Source: Arthrobacter sp. PAMC25284 (lineage in GTDB: Bacteria; Actinomycetota; Actinomycetes; Actinomycetales; Micrococcaceae). From it: a DNA stretch of 64,000 nucleotides. Each line of letters opens with the position of its first letter. Position 1 is the first letter of the stretch. The notes beneath the pieces are model-generated. The model saw only the letters and a program-made list of their open reading frames with translations. It did not search any database and was not told where the DNA came from. This document shows positions 17,890 through 27,171 of the stretch, one piece after another. The stretch covers positions 682,001 through 746,000 of the forward strand of contig NZ_CP080382.1 in NCBI RefSeq assembly GCF_019443425.1, in the 5' to 3' direction. The position numbers were made by a program, and so were the translations under genes.

Positions 17890-19757
17890 GTGGCCGTCCC
17901 GCCGGTACCTACCGGATGCCCGCCGGCTGCTCCCTCGGCCTCCTCGGCGTTGCGGATGGCCCAGGCGGCGTTGATCAGACCGATATGGCTAAAGGCCTGC
18001 GGGAAATTGCCGAGCAGCTCGTCACTGTCCGGCGCGATCTCTTCGGCCAGCAGGCCCAGATCCGTGGCGAACCCGGCGGCGTGTTCGAATACGGCGCGGG
18101 CGCGGCTGGTCCGGCCGGCAAGGGCGAGGGCATGGGCCAGCCAGAACGTGCACAGCAGGAAGGTCCCCTCCTCGCCGGAGAGCCCGTCGCTGGCCAGATA
18201 CCGATAGACCAGACCGCGGTTGTCCGTGAGCCGCTCCTCGATGGCATCGATGGTGGCGAGCATGCGGGGATCGTCGGCGGGCAGGAACCCCACGATCGAG
18301 AGCATCAGTGCCGACGCGTCGAGGTCTTCGCTGCCGTAGGCCTGGGTGTAGGCATTAGCGGCGGGGTTCCAGCCGTTCGACTGGATGGACTCGGCCAGTT
18401 GCGCCCGGGCCTCGGTCCAGCGTGGAACCCGGTCTGCGGCGTTCAGGACCTCGGCGAGGCTGATGGCACGGTCGACGGCGACCCAGCACATCAGCTTCGA
18501 ATGCAGGTAGTGCCGGGGCTCCCCGCGCACCTCCCAGATGCCCTGGTCCGTGGAGTACCAGGCTGATGCGGCGGTATCGGCGGCATCCGCGAGGAACTCC
18601 AGCGTCCCGGGCTCGGTGTCGGCGAGGTATTCCGGCAGGGTGGCGGCGGCGTCGAGGAGTTCGCCGTAGACGTCGAGCTGGCGCTGGTTCCATGCGCCGT
18701 TGCCGACCCGGACGGGTGCGCTCGCGCACCAGCCGGGCAGGTGATCGAGTTCTCGTTCGGAGAGGTCACGTTCGCCGCCGATGCCGTACATGATTTGAAG
18801 TTCGGCGCCGCCGTGCTGTTGGCTGGCCGCCGCTGCGGCGAGGAACTGGAAGAACTTCCCCGCCTCGTCCGGGCAGGCCGCTACCCAGAGCGCCTGCAAG
18901 GTCATACTGGCGTCCCGGATCCAGGTATAGCGGTAGTCCCAGTTGCGGGTCCCGCCGGCGACTTCGGGCAGCGACGTGGTGGGCGCAGCGACGATCGCGC
19001 CGGTCGGATAGAACGTCAGGGCCTGCAGGAAGCGTCCGCTGGACTCGACCAGCTCCTGCCAGGGTCCTTCATAATTCTGGTGCATTCGGGACCAGCTGCT
19101 CCAGCCCTCCAATGTGTCCTCGAGCCGGCGGGCAATGTCCTGCTGGCTCCAGAAAGGCGGTGATTCCGCCCCGTTGTTGGCGTGGGCCAAAGCGAACCCC
19201 AATACGTCCCCGGCCCGGACTGTCACGGCGGCCCGGGCTGAACCGCCGTCGGCTGCCACCTCAATGGCCATCGGTACCGGGGTAGAGAGTGCGAGGACGT
19301 CGGCGCCGCCGCGGGCGGTCAGGCCGCCGTCGGCGTTGTGCATGAGTGGCCGGATGAGGCCGTATTCGGGCCGGGGCACGAAGGCAAGTTCAAGTTCGAC
19401 GTCTCCTTCGACGCCGGCGACCTGCCGCAGCAGTGTCCCGGGAACAGACGCGCCGAGTTCATGGTCCCGGGTCCCCTCCCCCAGCACGAGGGCATCCGTC
19501 ACGGTCACCGAACCGTGCGCGGTGGTGTGGGTGGTCTCGAGCACCATCGAAGGTCCGACGTACCGCCGGGTTGAGGTGAAGGCCCCGGCAGGCCGGATTG
19601 ACCAGAATCCTGCGTCCTCGCCCAGGAGCCGGCCGAACACCGAGGGGCTGTCAAAGCGCGGGAAACACAGCCAGTCCACGGACCCCGTCGTACTGACGAG
19701 CGCAGCGGAGCGGCAGTCGGAGAGCAAGGCGTAGTTAGCGATCGGTTCACTCGTCAT
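17886..19757 (-). CDS. Glycoside hydrolase family 15 (glucoamylase/trehalase-like)
   Basis: A 623-residue GH15 protein. The N-terminal beta domain starts I-A-N-Y-A-L-L-S-D and has G-S-V-D-W-L-C-F-P-R-F-D-S. The catalytic (alpha/alpha)6 domain shows R-N-W-D-Y-R-Y-T-W-I-R-D-A, a G-N-G-A-W-N-Q-R-Q-L-D-V-Y-G-E segment and, late, S-G-E-E-G-T-F-L-L-C-T-F-W. Actinobacterial members include trehalases and glucoamylases, so the substrate is an alpha-glucoside. No signal peptide is seen, pointing to the cytoplasm. The ATG at 19757 has a modest CAGGG site. First gene of a three-gene leftward unit. Confidence 0.9.
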   Translation of the reverse strand: MTSEPIANYALLSDCRSAALVSTTGSVDWLCFPRFDSPSVFGRLLGEDAGFWSIRPAGAFTSTRRYVGPSMVLETTHTTAHGSVTVTDALVLGEGTRDHELGASVPGTLLRQVAGVEGDVELELAFVPRPEYGLIRPLMHNADGGLTARGGADVLALSTPVPMAIEVAADGGSARAAVTVRAGDVLGFALAHANNGAESPPFWSQQDIARRLEDTLEGWSSWSRMHQNYEGPWQELVESSGRFLQALTFYPTGAIVAAPTTSLPEVAGGTRNWDYRYTWIRDASMTLQALWVAACPDEAGKFFQFLAAAAASQQHGGAELQIMYGIGGERDLSERELDHLPGWCASAPVRVGNGAWNQRQLDVYGELLDAAATLPEYLADTEPGTLEFLADAADTAASAWYSTDQGIWEVRGEPRHYLHSKLMCWVAVDRAISLAEVLNAADRVPRWTEARAQLAESIQSNGWNPAANAYTQAYGSEDLDASALMLSIVGFLPADDPRMLATIDAIEERLTDNRGLVYRYLASDGLSGEEGTFLLCTFWLAHALALAGRTSRARAVFEHAAGFATDLGLLAEEIAPDSDELLGNFPQAFSHIGLINAAWAIRNAEEAEGAAGGHPVGTGGTAT

Positions 19758-20045
19758 CTATATACCCTGCTGTATTCGCGCCGCGCGGTCCACTGCGCGG
19801 CCCGGGGCAGGCTGCGGTTACCGCTGATCCGTCATTGATACGTCGCACGAGCCTATCCCGGACGACGGCGGTGCTCTGCGATACCGGACACACAGTGGTG
19901 GCAGCGGTGAGAGGGGTTTTCGGGGTGTTCACGTGGCGGCTCCACGCCTAAGATGAGAATCTCCTCAGCGTACTGATGGTTCACTGTTTTCACTGTCGCC
20001 CATGCAGGTCCGGCCGGACCCAGCACACCCTTCAGGAGGCACTGC

Positions 20046-20315
20046 GTGACGCTCTATCAGCCCGAGCCCGTTGAGATATCGACGCGGATGCGCCCCGGCG
20101 AATGGACGGAGGAGAACCTCACGGAGATCGTCGCCGCCTACCGGAACGATCTTATGGCCATGGGCGCGCCGGCCTCCGACATTAGAATTTCCACCGAGCG
20201 GGACGCCCATGGCGGAGTCAGCATCGTGGCTGCATGGATCAAGGCCGCCATCGTGGACGAACAGGTGCTTCCCGGAAGCGGGACACCCCAACCGGGGACG
20301 GCCGGAGAGTATTAA
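20046..20315 (+). CDS. Small acidic protein, unknown function
   Basis: An 89-residue soluble protein starting at GTG 20046 behind a strong AGGAGG. It has a mixed helix/strand pattern with E-W-T-E-E-N-L-T-E-I near residue 20, and no membrane segment. I do not recognise the family. The opposite-strand reading frame across the same region lacks a ribosome site and is discounted. Confidence 0.65.
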   Translation: MTLYQPEPVEISTRMRPGEWTEENLTEIVAAYRNDLMAMGAPASDIRISTERDAHGGVSIVAAWIKAAIVDEQVLPGSGTPQPGTAGEY

Positions 20316-20403
20316 ATTGCCCCTTGCCAATAACTAAGCGTACTGATTAACTCCTAGCTACGGCGCCCTCCCGGGTACCGGCATATCGAAAGGAAGTGCA
20401 GTC

Positions 20404-20670
20404 ATGGGAATTCTCGGATTTCTCCTGCTCGGGCTCATCGCAGGGGCGATTGCCAAAGCAATACTTCCGGGAAGGCAGGGCGGTGGTTGGGTGATCACGC
20501 TCGTGCTCGGTGTTGTCGGCGCGATACTCGGCGGATGGATTGGATCGCTGATCTTCGGCGGCGGCCTGGGCGACTTCTTTGATCTGAGGACATGGCTCCT
20601 GGCCATCCTCGGCGCCATTGTTGTGCTGGTGATCTACGGCGCCACGGTCGGGCGGAAAAGCCGGGCCTGA
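20404..20670 (+). CDS. GlsB/YeaQ/YmgE family stress membrane protein
   Basis: An 88-residue protein with three hydrophobic segments and the family pattern G-F-L-L-L-G-L-I-A-G-A-I-A-K-A-I-L-P-G-R-Q-G, then G-G-W-I-T-type motif and G-A-I-L-G-G-W-I-G. Transglycosylase-associated/YeaQ proteins are small membrane proteins induced by stress. Start ATG with AAAGGAAG upstream; followed closely by a strong terminator. Confidence 0.88.
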   Translation: MGILGFLLLGLIAGAIAKAILPGRQGGGWVITLVLGVVGAILGGWIGSLIFGGGLGDFFDLRTWLLAILGAIVVLVIYGATVGRKSRA

Positions 20671-20702
20671 TCGGGCTCACTGAACACAACCGAACAGCAT
20701 TG

Positions 20703-20742
20703 AAGGTGGCGGCCCGCTGAACCAGCGGGCCGCCACCTTTTT
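20703..20742 (+). terminator. Rho-independent terminator after the YeaQ-like gene
   Basis: A perfect 17-bp stem (20703-20719 with 20723-20739), AAC loop and a T-run (CTTTTTC) directly after. It lies 33 bp past the stop codon. Confidence 0.85.
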
Positions 20743-21376
20743 CGGGCGCGCCGGGCACAGGCCGTGTGACCCGGCCCCGTTTTGCGCCAGTCCCGCGAGG
20801 CTTAGGCCGTCCCGCTGAGTGGTGGGGTTTGTCTCAACACCGTGCGGGGAACCCATAGCGGGGCGGGGCATTAGCTGCGGGACGGCCCGTCCATCGGTAT
20901 CGAAACTGTCGATGATGTCCCCGTCGACGCGCCAACCGCGCTCAGCTTTCCTCGTCCTCGGGCCCGAAGGGATGCGGGCAGACGCCGAAGATTCCCTCCA
21001 TGCAGCCAGAGGCTGGTTCCCGGTTAGATCTTCCTTGGATGTACCCGAAAGCTGATCGAACCAATGTTCATTTCGCCGCTTCTTATCTGGTGCGGCGACG
21101 GCAGCGTTGCCGCTGCTAATCGCACCCTAAGTCGCGGCCCAATAGCAAGCTAAATTGTGGTAGTGCAGAGGGCTTCGAGACAGAATGCCTATCGTGCAGG
21201 CGGGTTTGAACACATGGTTCAAACCCGCCTGCACAAGCCCCGGGCTACCACGGATGCCAGTGCGGGCGGCCTCGAAAAACAACACCAGCGCTCGACACAC
21301 CGACGCCTACCTACAGGCCACTGCCCGCACGGTTGGAGGAGCGGTCAGGCCTAACGGACCTGGCTCGCTATCCCAA
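20743..21376. other. Gene-free stretch, 634 bp
   Basis: No reading frame here has both a ribosome site and plausible composition. The only clear structure is the 18-bp inverted repeat at 21194-21234, listed separately. A short minus-strand tail near 20940-21003 reads like the end of a protein but no upstream coding region supports it. Confidence 0.5.
21194..21234. repeat. Perfect 18-bp inverted repeat
   Basis: GTGCAGGCGGGTTTGAAC (21194-21211) is followed after five bases by its exact complement (21217-21234). No T-run follows on either strand, so it is not a standard terminator for the GH gene that ends 140 bp away. The right half resembles a tRNA T-arm but no tRNA folds around it. Confidence 0.7.
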
Positions 21377-22240
21377 TCAGAGCGATGCGTAAAGGCGGCC
21401 GGTTTCCGTCAGTTGCCCGTTCGTGTGGAAAAGGGCTGATGCGCCCATTATGGGGTCGAACGGCGCCCTGGTTTTCCAGGCAAACCGTTCCACGAATGGC
21501 ATGGCTCGCATGCCGACTACCGCGTCCCGCATGAAACTGCGGATTTCGACGCCGGTATACCGAGAGGGACGTGAAGGCGTGGCCGACCAGTCTGCGACGG
21601 CAAATTCCGTTACCCAGACAGGCCTTCCGTACTTGGCATGCAGATAAGCGACCTTTGTGAGGAAGCTCGCCACGTTTGGCGAGGCGTAGCAATGCATTGT
21701 CATGAAATCCACGCGAAGGTTTGCCCGCTTCGCCTTGGTCATGAATTCATCCAGCCATGGGCTGGCTGCATTGACGGTACCCGGCGCCCCCAACCTCAGG
21801 CCGGTGGACTGCAGCTGGGGCCACAGCCGGATGGCCTCATCGACGGACATGCTGGCCTGGCCGGGGTGGTCTGGTTCGTTATAACTCAGGAGGTGTTCGG
21901 TCCTGGTCGCGGGAAGCTGGCTGATGACGTCGCCGATGGCGTTTCCCGCAATCAGGGCATTCGCGCTCCAAATCATCGGGACAAATGCCGGGTTGGTGGC
22001 GATGGTGCATTTGGACCCCCACGAGTAGTACCAGTCGGCTTTTAGGCTCCGGAGCTGCTGGAGCGCCAGTGCGTCATCGCCTCCGTTGGCTGCTCCCTTG
22101 AGCGCCCGGGTTGCGGAGGCCGGCGCGGCGGCAAGGACGGACACGGGCACGGCCTGAGCCGGGCCGCCGCTGGCCGCGAGAAGTGCACCCGGAACGGCCA
22201 GGGCAGCCAGCGGAAGTTTCAGAAAATTTCGGCGTTCCAT
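21377..22240 (-). CDS. Secreted glycoside hydrolase, GH128/Asl1-like
   Basis: A 287-residue protein with an N-terminal signal (M-E-R-R-N-F-L-K, hydrophobic core, A-Q-A cleavage-like site) that looks Tat-like or Sec. The catalytic (beta/alpha)8 domain shows a S-Y-N-E-P-D acid/base glutamate and a later V-W-V-T-E-F-A nucleophile glutamate, the pattern of beta-1,3-glucan-active GH128 (Asl1) enzymes. W-Y-Y-S-W-G near residue 70 also fits. The ATG at 22240 follows AAGGAG; the longer frame upstream is not needed. It stands alone. Confidence 0.82.
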   Translation of the reverse strand: MERRNFLKLPLAALAVPGALLAASGGPAQAVPVSVLAAAPASATRALKGAANGGDDALALQQLRSLKADWYYSWGSKCTIATNPAFVPMIWSANALIAGNAIGDVISQLPATRTEHLLSYNEPDHPGQASMSVDEAIRLWPQLQSTGLRLGAPGTVNAASPWLDEFMTKAKRANLRVDFMTMHCYASPNVASFLTKVAYLHAKYGRPVWVTEFAVADWSATPSRPSRYTGVEIRSFMRDAVVGMRAMPFVERFAWKTRAPFDPIMGASALFHTNGQLTETGRLYASL

Positions 22241-22762
22241 AGCTCCTTCTATCGAAGCAACGTGGGCCGAGACCAATCCCTGATGTGTGGTGTGTTGACG
22301 GAAGTCACCATACTCCACTCGCTCGGCCTACGGAACGCCTACGCCACGTCGAAGCCGCCAAATAGGGCGCCGTCATTTCCTCGCCGTAGAGAACCGCATC
22401 CCCTTGTCGCCTCATTGGGACTATCTCATTATCGGTGCATCCGGCGTTTTCATTTAGTAGCTTTCAGCTGCCCGGAATCGGTCGCTGAAAGTGATGGCGA
22501 AGGCGTTCATTACGGGCTTACACCGCACGGTCCATCGGGTCTTGCCGGCACCGGTCGGATCGAGGGTTCTGGTGACCAGATAGAGTCACTTCAGCGCAGA
22601 CTGCTCGGTCGGGAAATGACCGAGTGCCTTCACCGCGCGCCGGTACCCGGCGTTGCGGCCCTTCCGGCTTATAGCGCAGCACCCTTCCTCATCAGGAGTC
22701 TGAGGCGGGGTTCAGAATGCGCGCTAAAGGTTAACCAGTCCCGTAAGCGTTGGGTGTGGAGC

Positions 22763-23351
22763 TCAAACGCCGGCTTTGAGGAGAAGCGCGTCAATCATCA
22801 TGAAGAACTGGGCATGGTGGTCGGTGGCCTTCGGGTCGGTCATGAATTGAATGGCGGCCCCGTCGTAAATCATGAGAAAGAGCCTCACCAGCGCGGGGAA
22901 GTCTATGAGGCACTGGTCACCGCCGCTATGAGCCGCGGAAGAGAATATCTTCCCCAGTTCCACTTCATAGGCTGGATAGATTTTCGCCGCCAGCGGACTG
23001 ACGGCGGCATTGCGTGTTGCCCACAGAATCAGTTCGATCTCGGAAAGGATGCTTGCGGGCTCTTCCTCCAGTGCGCGCCAGTAGCCTTCGGCCACTTGTT
23101 CCACAGCTTTGCGTAGTCCCAAATGGATAGGGGCCCCCGCTGGAAAAACGACTCAGGTTCTTGAACCAGGCCTCGGCGGCCGAATCCATGAGCTCTTCTT
23201 TATTGCTGAAGCAATAATGAGCCGTAGCCAACGGAGCGTTAGCCTCCTTGGCTATAGCCCGAATGGTCACGGACTGGACACCCTCACGACGCATCAGTTC
23301 GACTGTGGCTGCAATCAGCTGTTCTTTTCGATCTTCAGCGGATACCCGCAT
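22763..23351 (-). pseudogene. TetR-family regulator, frameshifted copy A
   Basis: The N-terminal HTH half (from ATG 23351, M-R-V-S-A-E-D-R-K-E-Q-L) and the C-terminal half (ending at 22763) lie in different frames. Aligned with the intact paralogue at 53541-54128, the two copies match closely until S-R-F-S-S-G, where copy A has one extra base in a GGGGCCCCC run near 23128-23137. The product would lose its ligand-binding domain. Either a true loss of function or a base-calling error. It diverges from the cupin remnant and its promoter element. Confidence 0.82.
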
Positions 23352-23448
23352 GTTCCACTCTCCAGTCTCCCGTTTCGGCCCGACAGGGACTCTTTATAAA
23401 GACTATTGCTTGAGTGCCTAAAAAAGATTCTAGTCTCTTCCAGAACGA

Positions 23449-23503
23449 TTGACTTGAACATTCGTCCGTGGAAAAGTGAGGGCACTACAGTGACCTGCAT
23501 CAC
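23449..23503 (+). promoter_or_regulatory. Composite regulatory element, copy 1
   Basis: TTGACT (23449-23454) abuts TGAACATTCG (a GAAC-type half dyad), and 41 bp after the first T comes GTGA-N6-TCAC (23490-23503). It precedes the cupin remnant at 23577. TTGACT fits a -35 box; the dyad overlapping the spacer suggests a TetR operator; GTGA-N6-TCAC matches the Crp/GlxR consensus. Function is inferred from conservation in six copies. Confidence 0.65.
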
Positions 23504-23576
23504 GATAATTAGCTGTCACTGACATCCACCACACGCCCTAATGCAGACTCCCCACTGAAGAATCGGTGAAAAGACA

Positions 23577-23651
23577 ATGGTCACGACCAACCCTCAGCCC
23601 TCGACACTGACAACTGGGGAATCGCATTCATTCAGATACTCCGAAATCTGA
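23577..23651 (+). pseudogene. Long-cupin remnant with internal deletion
   Basis: A 24-codon open frame. The first 15 codons (M-V-T-T-N-P-Q-P-S-T-L-T-T-G-E) match the N-terminus of the long cupin at 57136, and the last nine (S-H-S-F-R-Y-S-E-I) match the C-terminal end of the cupins at 28465 and 57136. About 110 codons in between are gone. The 5' region, including the regulatory element, is kept, so the deletion joined the two ends in frame. Confidence 0.8.
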
Positions 23652-24107
23652 GCCGTGACATTTATCTCCAGCCTCATTAGCCGTGATCCAGCCTGGACAT
23701 CCGCCGCATGATCCCGGTTGACTGACGGCCTGGCCCATGAGATCACGAGCCCTCCGCGGACTGAGTATGTCAACCTGGTTCACGACCCCCGTGTCCGCCC
23801 GGTTTGATCCAGAACCACGCCGGACCCGCTGAACAGCGGCAGCCAGATTTTCGTGATCGATAAACACGCTTGCCAAATTGGTGGGCGGTCGACGCGAGGG
23901 TCGGGAAATTATCAGCCGCAGCGGCGCAACCCGTCCCGTGAAGCTATCCCCGGCCGGCCGGCCGGCGCAGGGTCGGGGTGCCCGTAGCAGCCGGGGCGGT
24001 GGGGTTCATGAGATGTTCTCCTTCGACGCTGTTCCAGCGGGGAGGTGCCCGTTGCATGCCTGCGGGCTTCCACCGCGACGACGTCGTGGTTTTGATGACC
24101 TCAGGGT

Positions 24108-24129
24108 AGTCGGTCCAGCTGGACCGACT
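24108..24129. repeat. 22-bp perfect palindrome
   Basis: A perfect 22-bp palindrome made of AGTCGGTCCAG and its complement, with no loop. It lies in the 780-bp gene-free stretch between the cupin remnant and the BCCT gene. No adjacent gene start explains it as an operator. Confidence 0.6.
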
Positions 24130-24314
24130 GCCCGCTCACGCCGGAACCACCCCATCGCACCCTCAACCTTTTCAGGAGCCACGGCAATGCCGGTCTGGCA
24201 ATAGAAGGTATCAAAACCGTAGAAACGTGTTCCATTCCGGGGGCATGCTTTCCGCGCTCTCCGGCCCTGGGCTGGTCGCCACGGAAGCAGTGGGCCTGAC
24301 GTGGCCGCAAAATG

Positions 24315-24350
24315 AACATGGTGGGCGACAAAGTCGCCCACCATGTTTTT
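24315..24350 (+). terminator. Strong intrinsic terminator
   Basis: A 15-bp perfect stem (24315-24329 with 24333-24347) closes on an AAA loop and runs into T5. It lies 80 bp beyond the 3' end of the leftward BCCT gene, and on the minus strand it is followed by a weaker T-stretch, so it may act in both directions. Confidence 0.8.
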
Positions 24351-24429
24351 GATGCTTTCGAGTGTCACTCCGTGGTGCGGGCGACCATCCTGCCGCCCTC
24401 TCCACAGGTGTCACATCCGCTGGTTCCGC

Positions 24430-26529
24430 CTATGCCGGGGAACCGGTGGCCGGTGGTACCGGAGGGGTGAGGAGGGATGGGAGGTCGTAATCGCTCGTGT
24501 AGGTCAGGAAGCCAAGGTGGTCCTCGTAACGGACCAGAATGTCCTCCATGATTTGATGCTGCGTTACGCCCATGAGGTCATAGCCCTCCGAACCGGTCTG
24601 CGCAAAGACCTCCAGGCGGTAATAGAGATCGGATTCGCGGTTCTTATGCCGTCCGAACTTCGGCACTGAGGCTTCTACAGCCTGGAGTTGATAGTGGAAG
24701 TCGCGGTGGTCGGGGATGGTGACAACGAGCGCATGGCTGGGGACACCCGTGTGTTCATTCGGGATGGAGTGCAGGTTTGCGTCTAGGCCTTGCTTCGTGA
24801 ACTCCCCCAGCGCTTCGGCCAGCGCCGGTTGTGCAGTGACTTCCATAAACGCCGCCACCTCGTTCTTGGGCGGGTAGGAACGAATTTTTGCCAGCCGCTG
24901 CCCCCAGCTGCGCGCCGGCACCTCGCTGCCTTGCACCGCCGTCGAACTCCGACGCAGCAACCGGCCCTCACGTTCTGCCCGTTCCATCCGCAGCGCCTTG
25001 GTGAATGAGGCCATCACCAGCCAGGCAATAATCGTCACCGGCAGTGCGAAGATCAGCGTGGCGTACTCCATGGTGGTCACGCCGCCGGCCACCAGCATCG
25101 CGATGGTCAGCAACGCGGTGACCAGGGCCCAGAAGATCCGGAGCCATTTGGCGCCATCCTGGGTCGAATTAGTGATGTTGGAGGAGAAGTTGGACATCAT
25201 CATGGCGCCGGAGTTGGCGCTGGTGAGGTAGAACAACATGCCGGACAAGGTACCCAGTCCAATCAGGAGAGGCGCTCCGGGGAACATCCCGAGCAGCGCG
25301 TACCAGCCCTCTTGCGGACTGTCCATAGCCAGCTGGGCGAACTCGGTATTCCCGTTCAAGACCTCGTACATGGCGCTGTTGCCGAAGATGCTTACGACCA
25401 GGAAGTCGCACAGTACCGGGAAGGTGATGGCGGCGATGACGAACTCCCGCAGGGTACGTCCCCGCGAGATCCGGGCCAGGAACAGCCCCACGAAGGGACC
25501 CCAGGCCAGCCAGAAGGCCCAAAAGAACAGGGTCCAGCCGCCCATCCATTCCGAACCGCCGTCCTGGTACGCGAACGTCTGGAGCGTACGTTCGGGCAAG
25601 GTGAAGACAAAGCGGCCGATGTTCTCCACCAGGGAGTTGAGCAGGAAGGACGTCTGGCCGGTCACCAGGATGTACAGCAACAGGGCCGCCGCGCTCCAGA
25701 TGTTCAGCTCCGCGATCCAGCGGATCGCTTTGTCCACACCGGAGGTGCACGCGGCGATGGTGAGGACGACGGCGACAACCACCAGGGCGATCTGCAGCGC
25801 CAGGCCCTGCTCCAGGCCAAACATAATGGCGATGCCGACGTTCAGCAGCACCACACCGATGCCCATGGCGGTCGCCACACCAAAAACGGTACCTACCAGG
25901 GTGATGATATCGATCGTGTCGCCGATTCCGCCGCGGACGCGTTTGCCGAGCAGCGGATAAAGGGCTGCGCGGATGGACAGCGGCATGCCCCAGCGGTAGG
26001 CGAAGTAGCCCATGGCCATGCCGAGGAGCGCGTACATGGCCCAGCCCGCCACACCGTAGTGGAACATGGTCCACACCACGGCTTCGTGGGCTGCCTCGGC
26101 CGTCTGGCCTGCTCCCTCCGGCGGTTTCATGTACTGGGTGATGGGTTCGGTCACGGAGTAGAAGAGCATGTCGATGCCCACCCCCGCGGCGAACAGGTAG
26201 GCCACCCAGGTGAAAAGCTTGTACTGCGGCCGGGAGTGGTCCGGGCCCATTCGGACCGAGCCCACCTTGGACAGCGCCACCCACAGCACAAACCCGATGA
26301 CTACCGTGACGGTGAGGACGTAGAACCAGCCGAGGTTCTGCGCGATCCAACCCACCACCGTCTTCATGGTGGCCTGGGCGTTTAAGGGCACCAGCATCGC
26401 CCAAATGGAGAAAGCAATAATGACGGACGCAGCGATGATGAAGACACGCCAGTTGACCTTGGGCGGGCTGTCCTTTAAGGGCTCGGCGGACGCCGTTCCT
26501 GGCTCTTTGTCAGTGATGATGGTACTCAA
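24430..26529 (-). CDS. BCCT-family betaine/choline-type transporter (BetT-like)
   Basis: A 699-residue secondary transporter with twelve hydrophobic segments, the BCCT pattern G-V-G-I-D-M-L-F-Y-S-V-T-E-P, and the W-x-x-F-W-x-x-W-G-P-F-V-G-L-F-L-A-R-I-S-R-G-R block. The C-terminal cytoplasmic extension of about 200 residues is typical of BetT, the high-affinity choline carrier; shorter BCCT proteins lack it. The TTG at 26529 has GGAG at good spacing; an upstream ATG at 26574 is less likely. It sits in cluster A among cupin genes, suggesting import of a quaternary or methylated amine. Confidence 0.85.
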   Translation of the reverse strand: MSTIITDKEPGTASAEPLKDSPPKVNWRVFIIAASVIIAFSIWAMLVPLNAQATMKTVVGWIAQNLGWFYVLTVTVVIGFVLWVALSKVGSVRMGPDHSRPQYKLFTWVAYLFAAGVGIDMLFYSVTEPITQYMKPPEGAGQTAEAAHEAVVWTMFHYGVAGWAMYALLGMAMGYFAYRWGMPLSIRAALYPLLGKRVRGGIGDTIDIITLVGTVFGVATAMGIGVVLLNVGIAIMFGLEQGLALQIALVVVAVVLTIAACTSGVDKAIRWIAELNIWSAAALLLYILVTGQTSFLLNSLVENIGRFVFTLPERTLQTFAYQDGGSEWMGGWTLFFWAFWLAWGPFVGLFLARISRGRTLREFVIAAITFPVLCDFLVVSIFGNSAMYEVLNGNTEFAQLAMDSPQEGWYALLGMFPGAPLLIGLGTLSGMLFYLTSANSGAMMMSNFSSNITNSTQDGAKWLRIFWALVTALLTIAMLVAGGVTTMEYATLIFALPVTIIAWLVMASFTKALRMERAEREGRLLRRSSTAVQGSEVPARSWGQRLAKIRSYPPKNEVAAFMEVTAQPALAEALGEFTKQGLDANLHSIPNEHTGVPSHALVVTIPDHRDFHYQLQAVEASVPKFGRHKNRESDLYYRLEVFAQTGSEGYDLMGVTQHQIMEDILVRYEDHLGFLTYTSDYDLPSLLTPPVPPATGSPA

Positions 26530-27171
26530 AGGTCTAACTCCAGTTCTTGGTCTATGCCGCATGAAACGCAGCACATCATGATGGGGTTCGCGGTCTTTCG
26601 CTGGTCGGTCAGGTTAAGCTCCCGAGGCTGAGGTGCCGCTCGAAGTACTGATAGGGAACAACCTCCGGCAGATGCCTTTAAGGCACAGGCTGGGATGCTT
26701 TTCCTGTTTTTTCGAGGGTCTCCAGCAACGAAACGCCGGCCGGAACTTCCAAACTGATGCCGCTACGAGCCAGGTTCACAGCGAACCATTGGCCCTCGTC
26801 AATTTCGGCTACGCCGGGGGTGTGACTTCAGCAGGCCATTCGGCCAGCCAAAATCCCAGACTTGCGGGAGGACACTGTCCAAGAGGGCAGGCCTGCCCAC
26901 AGGCGTAGAAGTGGGTTCCGTCCGGGTCACAAACTCCTAATGCGGGAGGTGAAAACTAAACCCGGTCACTGATGGCGGGTTTACCGCCAGTGAGTCCCCA
27001 GCACCGCCTTTGGTTGTGAGGACGGAGCTGATCTTTTCGGAAGGGGGCTAGCTGAAGCGTGAGTGAGTGGGCAGGTAATGCAGAACGAAGAAAGGCAGCG
27101 GATTACGGCTACCCGATTCGGGCTCCGCGCCTTTTGCCGGCGGCGTGGGCGCCGGACGCATTCGTGGATGC
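26530..27171. other. Gene-free stretch between BCCT and cupin genes
   Basis: No convincing reading frame. A small hairpin (C-A-C-T-G-type arm with G-G-C-G-G) occurs near 26960-26990 but lacks a T-run. The rest shows nothing I can interpret. Confidence 0.45.

Noticed and set aside
21217..21240. tRNA T-arm-like sequence (GGTTCAAACC) in the inverted repeat
   Set aside because: No acceptor, D or anticodon arm can be built around it; it is one half of a perfect inverted repeat.
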